Below are positions 63,012-64,000 of a stretch of DNA of 64,000 nt, one piece after another. This stretch comes from Geofilum rhodophaeum (lineage in GTDB: Bacteria > Bacteroidota > Bacteroidia > Bacteroidales > Marinilabiliaceae), in contig NZ_MWUJ01000004.1 in NCBI RefSeq assembly GCF_002210225.1, positions 1 to 64,000 on the forward strand. The letters run 5' to 3'. The notes below the pieces were generated by a model. That model was not told the origin of the DNA and did no database searches. It was given only the letters and a program-made list of their open reading frames with translations. The position numbers and the translations under genes are program-made. Numbering within the stretch: the first letter of the stretch is position 1; the number at the start of each line of letters is the position of its first letter.

Positions 63012-64000
63012 TTACAACTGCAATTTAACAACTTGTTTACTTCCATCAATCAATCGTACTTCTACCAGGTACAGCCCCTTATTTAATCCGCTTACAGGAA
63101 CAACCTGCTCATTAGCGTGGACCGGGGTTTGTTTAACCAATGTTCCCGACGGAGTGTATATACGCACGGCGGCTATGGCTGTGGAGCGACTTACGACTTT
63201 AAAATGGTCGGTGGCGGGATTGGGGAATAAGCTTACCCCTTCCATACTGACTATTTCAGGGTTAGAGGCAATTACCTCATCGGAATAACCGTAATCGTCC
63301 ACATAATTGGCAACACCCTGCGCCAACTTTGCTTTGGTTATGGGTGCAACAAGACTGTTGAGATACACCTCTACATTGGTAAACATGGTGCTTAAGGTAT
63401 AGGCATTGCCGTCCGCAGCATTATTGGGATCGAGGCCAAAAGTAGTCTCCCAAGCATCGGGCGTACCGTCGGTATCGGCATCAGCCGGGGCAGCAAGAGA
63501 TTCCAGCACTGGCCATCCGCCTACATCGGCCTGACTGTCGATGAGGCCGTTGGTGCTGCCATTTGAACCGGTATAAGTATAAGTCCCCTCGCGGGTTTCG
63601 CGCACCACACGAACATCTACCGCATCGCGCACCAGACTGGCCCCGGCATAGCCCAAAACCGCCTCATAAGCATCCTGAGCCGAATGTGTGGTTATCTGTC
63701 CCTTATCAAACTCCACATCGGAACGCAACTCAGCTTTGGGTTTGGAACTGTACTTAGGGTGAATACCCACCCAATTATCGTTGTTCACACTGGCATATTC
63801 GGTGTTGTGATTGCCGTTGACATAGAAAGTGCCCCACACACCGGCCGGCTGTTCATTTCCCCCGTTATCCGGATAAGGATAAGGCTGAAAAATACGCCCC
63901 CTGTTACTGCTGGCGGGACCTGGCTTATAATAATTATTGACCATATTGTAACTGCCGCCCTCTCCGGCGTAACCGTTATTGCCGCCCCAGTTAAAAATAA
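63012..64000 (-). CDS. PL1 family pectate lyase with T9SS sorting domain (5' end outside window)
   Basis: The gene is cut by the window edge; the visible ~329 codons stay open to base 64000. The first visible codons read IFNWGGNNGYAGEGG, the middle of the PL1 beta-helix seen in both other PL1 enzymes here. A DADTDGTPDAWE calcium-type loop and YLNSLV follow, then a linker and a type A T9SS sorting domain (SLFPNPATDHFKVVS to VKLQL). It should therefore be exported across the outer membrane to act on intact pectin, before the CE8 and CE12 gene products. Confidence 0.93.
   Translation of the reverse strand, partial: IFNWGGNNGYAGEGGSYNMVNNYYKPGPASSNRGRIFQPYPYPDNGGNEQPAGVWGTFYVNGNHNTEYASVNNDNWVGIHPKYSSKPKAELRSDVEFDKGQITTHSAQDAYEAVLGYAGASLVRDAVDVRVVRETREGTYTYTGSNGSTNGLIDSQADVGGWPVLESLAAPADADTDGTPDAWETTFGLDPNNAADGNAYTLSTMFTNVEVYLNSLVAPITKAKLAQGVANYVDDYGYSDEVIASNPEIVSMEGVSLFPNPATDHFKVVSRSTAIAAVRIYTPSGTLVKQTPVHANEQVVPVSGLNKGLYLVEVRLIDGSKQVVKLQL

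Overview
The window is a chromosomal segment of a Bacteroidota bacterium. Four things point there: SusC/SusD-type glycan uptake genes, type IX secretion parts (a PorP/SprF protein and C-terminal sorting domains), small families largely confined to the phylum (DUF2795, DUF3127), and repeated promoter -7 boxes of the form TAnnTTTG with no Shine-Dalgarno motifs. Gene content fits a pectin-degrading, probably environmental member, perhaps of the Marinilabiliales; the order-level placement is inference only. I saw no tRNA, rRNA, CRISPR array, insertion sequence or phage gene.

Left part (1-28.7 kb) is mostly housekeeping. It holds uvrA, a GNAT acetyltransferase, a secreted GH43 arabinanase-like enzyme, recG, a methyltransferase, a LolD-type ATPase, a PduO-type cobalamin adenosyltransferase and a DUF2795 protein. 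A minus-strand outer-membrane biogenesis block follows (parvulin chaperone, SurA-N-like lipoprotein, SurA, OstA-like protein), next to guaB. Then come a lipoprotein, a three-gene type IX secretion module (stand-alone sorting domain, PorP/SprF, PD40 protein), DUF3127, a cyclophilin, two FKBP isomerases, mnmD with a MATE exporter, an RRM protein and a CDF metal exporter.

Middle part (28.7-47.8 kb) is a divergent uronate catabolic locus. The minus-strand arm is lacI, a BNR-4 propeller lipoprotein, kduI, kduD and a DUF4861 lipoprotein; it processes unsaturated uronates. The plus-strand arm is uxaC, kdgK, kdgA, an SDR-type mannonate oxidoreductase (uxuB), a second PfkB kinase, a LarA-like nickel epimerase, gnd, a three-part TRAP transporter, a second LacI regulator and uxaE. 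Galacturonate can be followed to mannonate. The usual next enzyme, mannonate dehydratase, is absent from the window, while a LarA-like epimerase, a kinase and 6-phosphogluconate dehydrogenase sit in a row. This suggests an undescribed mannonate to gluconate to 6-phosphogluconate to ribulose-5-phosphate branch, the most interesting hypothesis here.

Right part (47.9-64 kb, all minus strand) is a pectin/rhamnogalacturonan utilization locus: susC, susD, a DUF4957/DUF5123-like surface protein, two PL1 pectate lyases, GH105, CE12 and GH28; upstream of susC lie another CE12, a CE8 pectin methylesterase and a third PL1 enzyme that runs off the window edge. Surface lyases and esterases release oligogalacturonides, SusCD imports them, GH105 and GH28 trim them, and the resulting uronates feed the middle locus. 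The division of labour is inferred from families and gene order.
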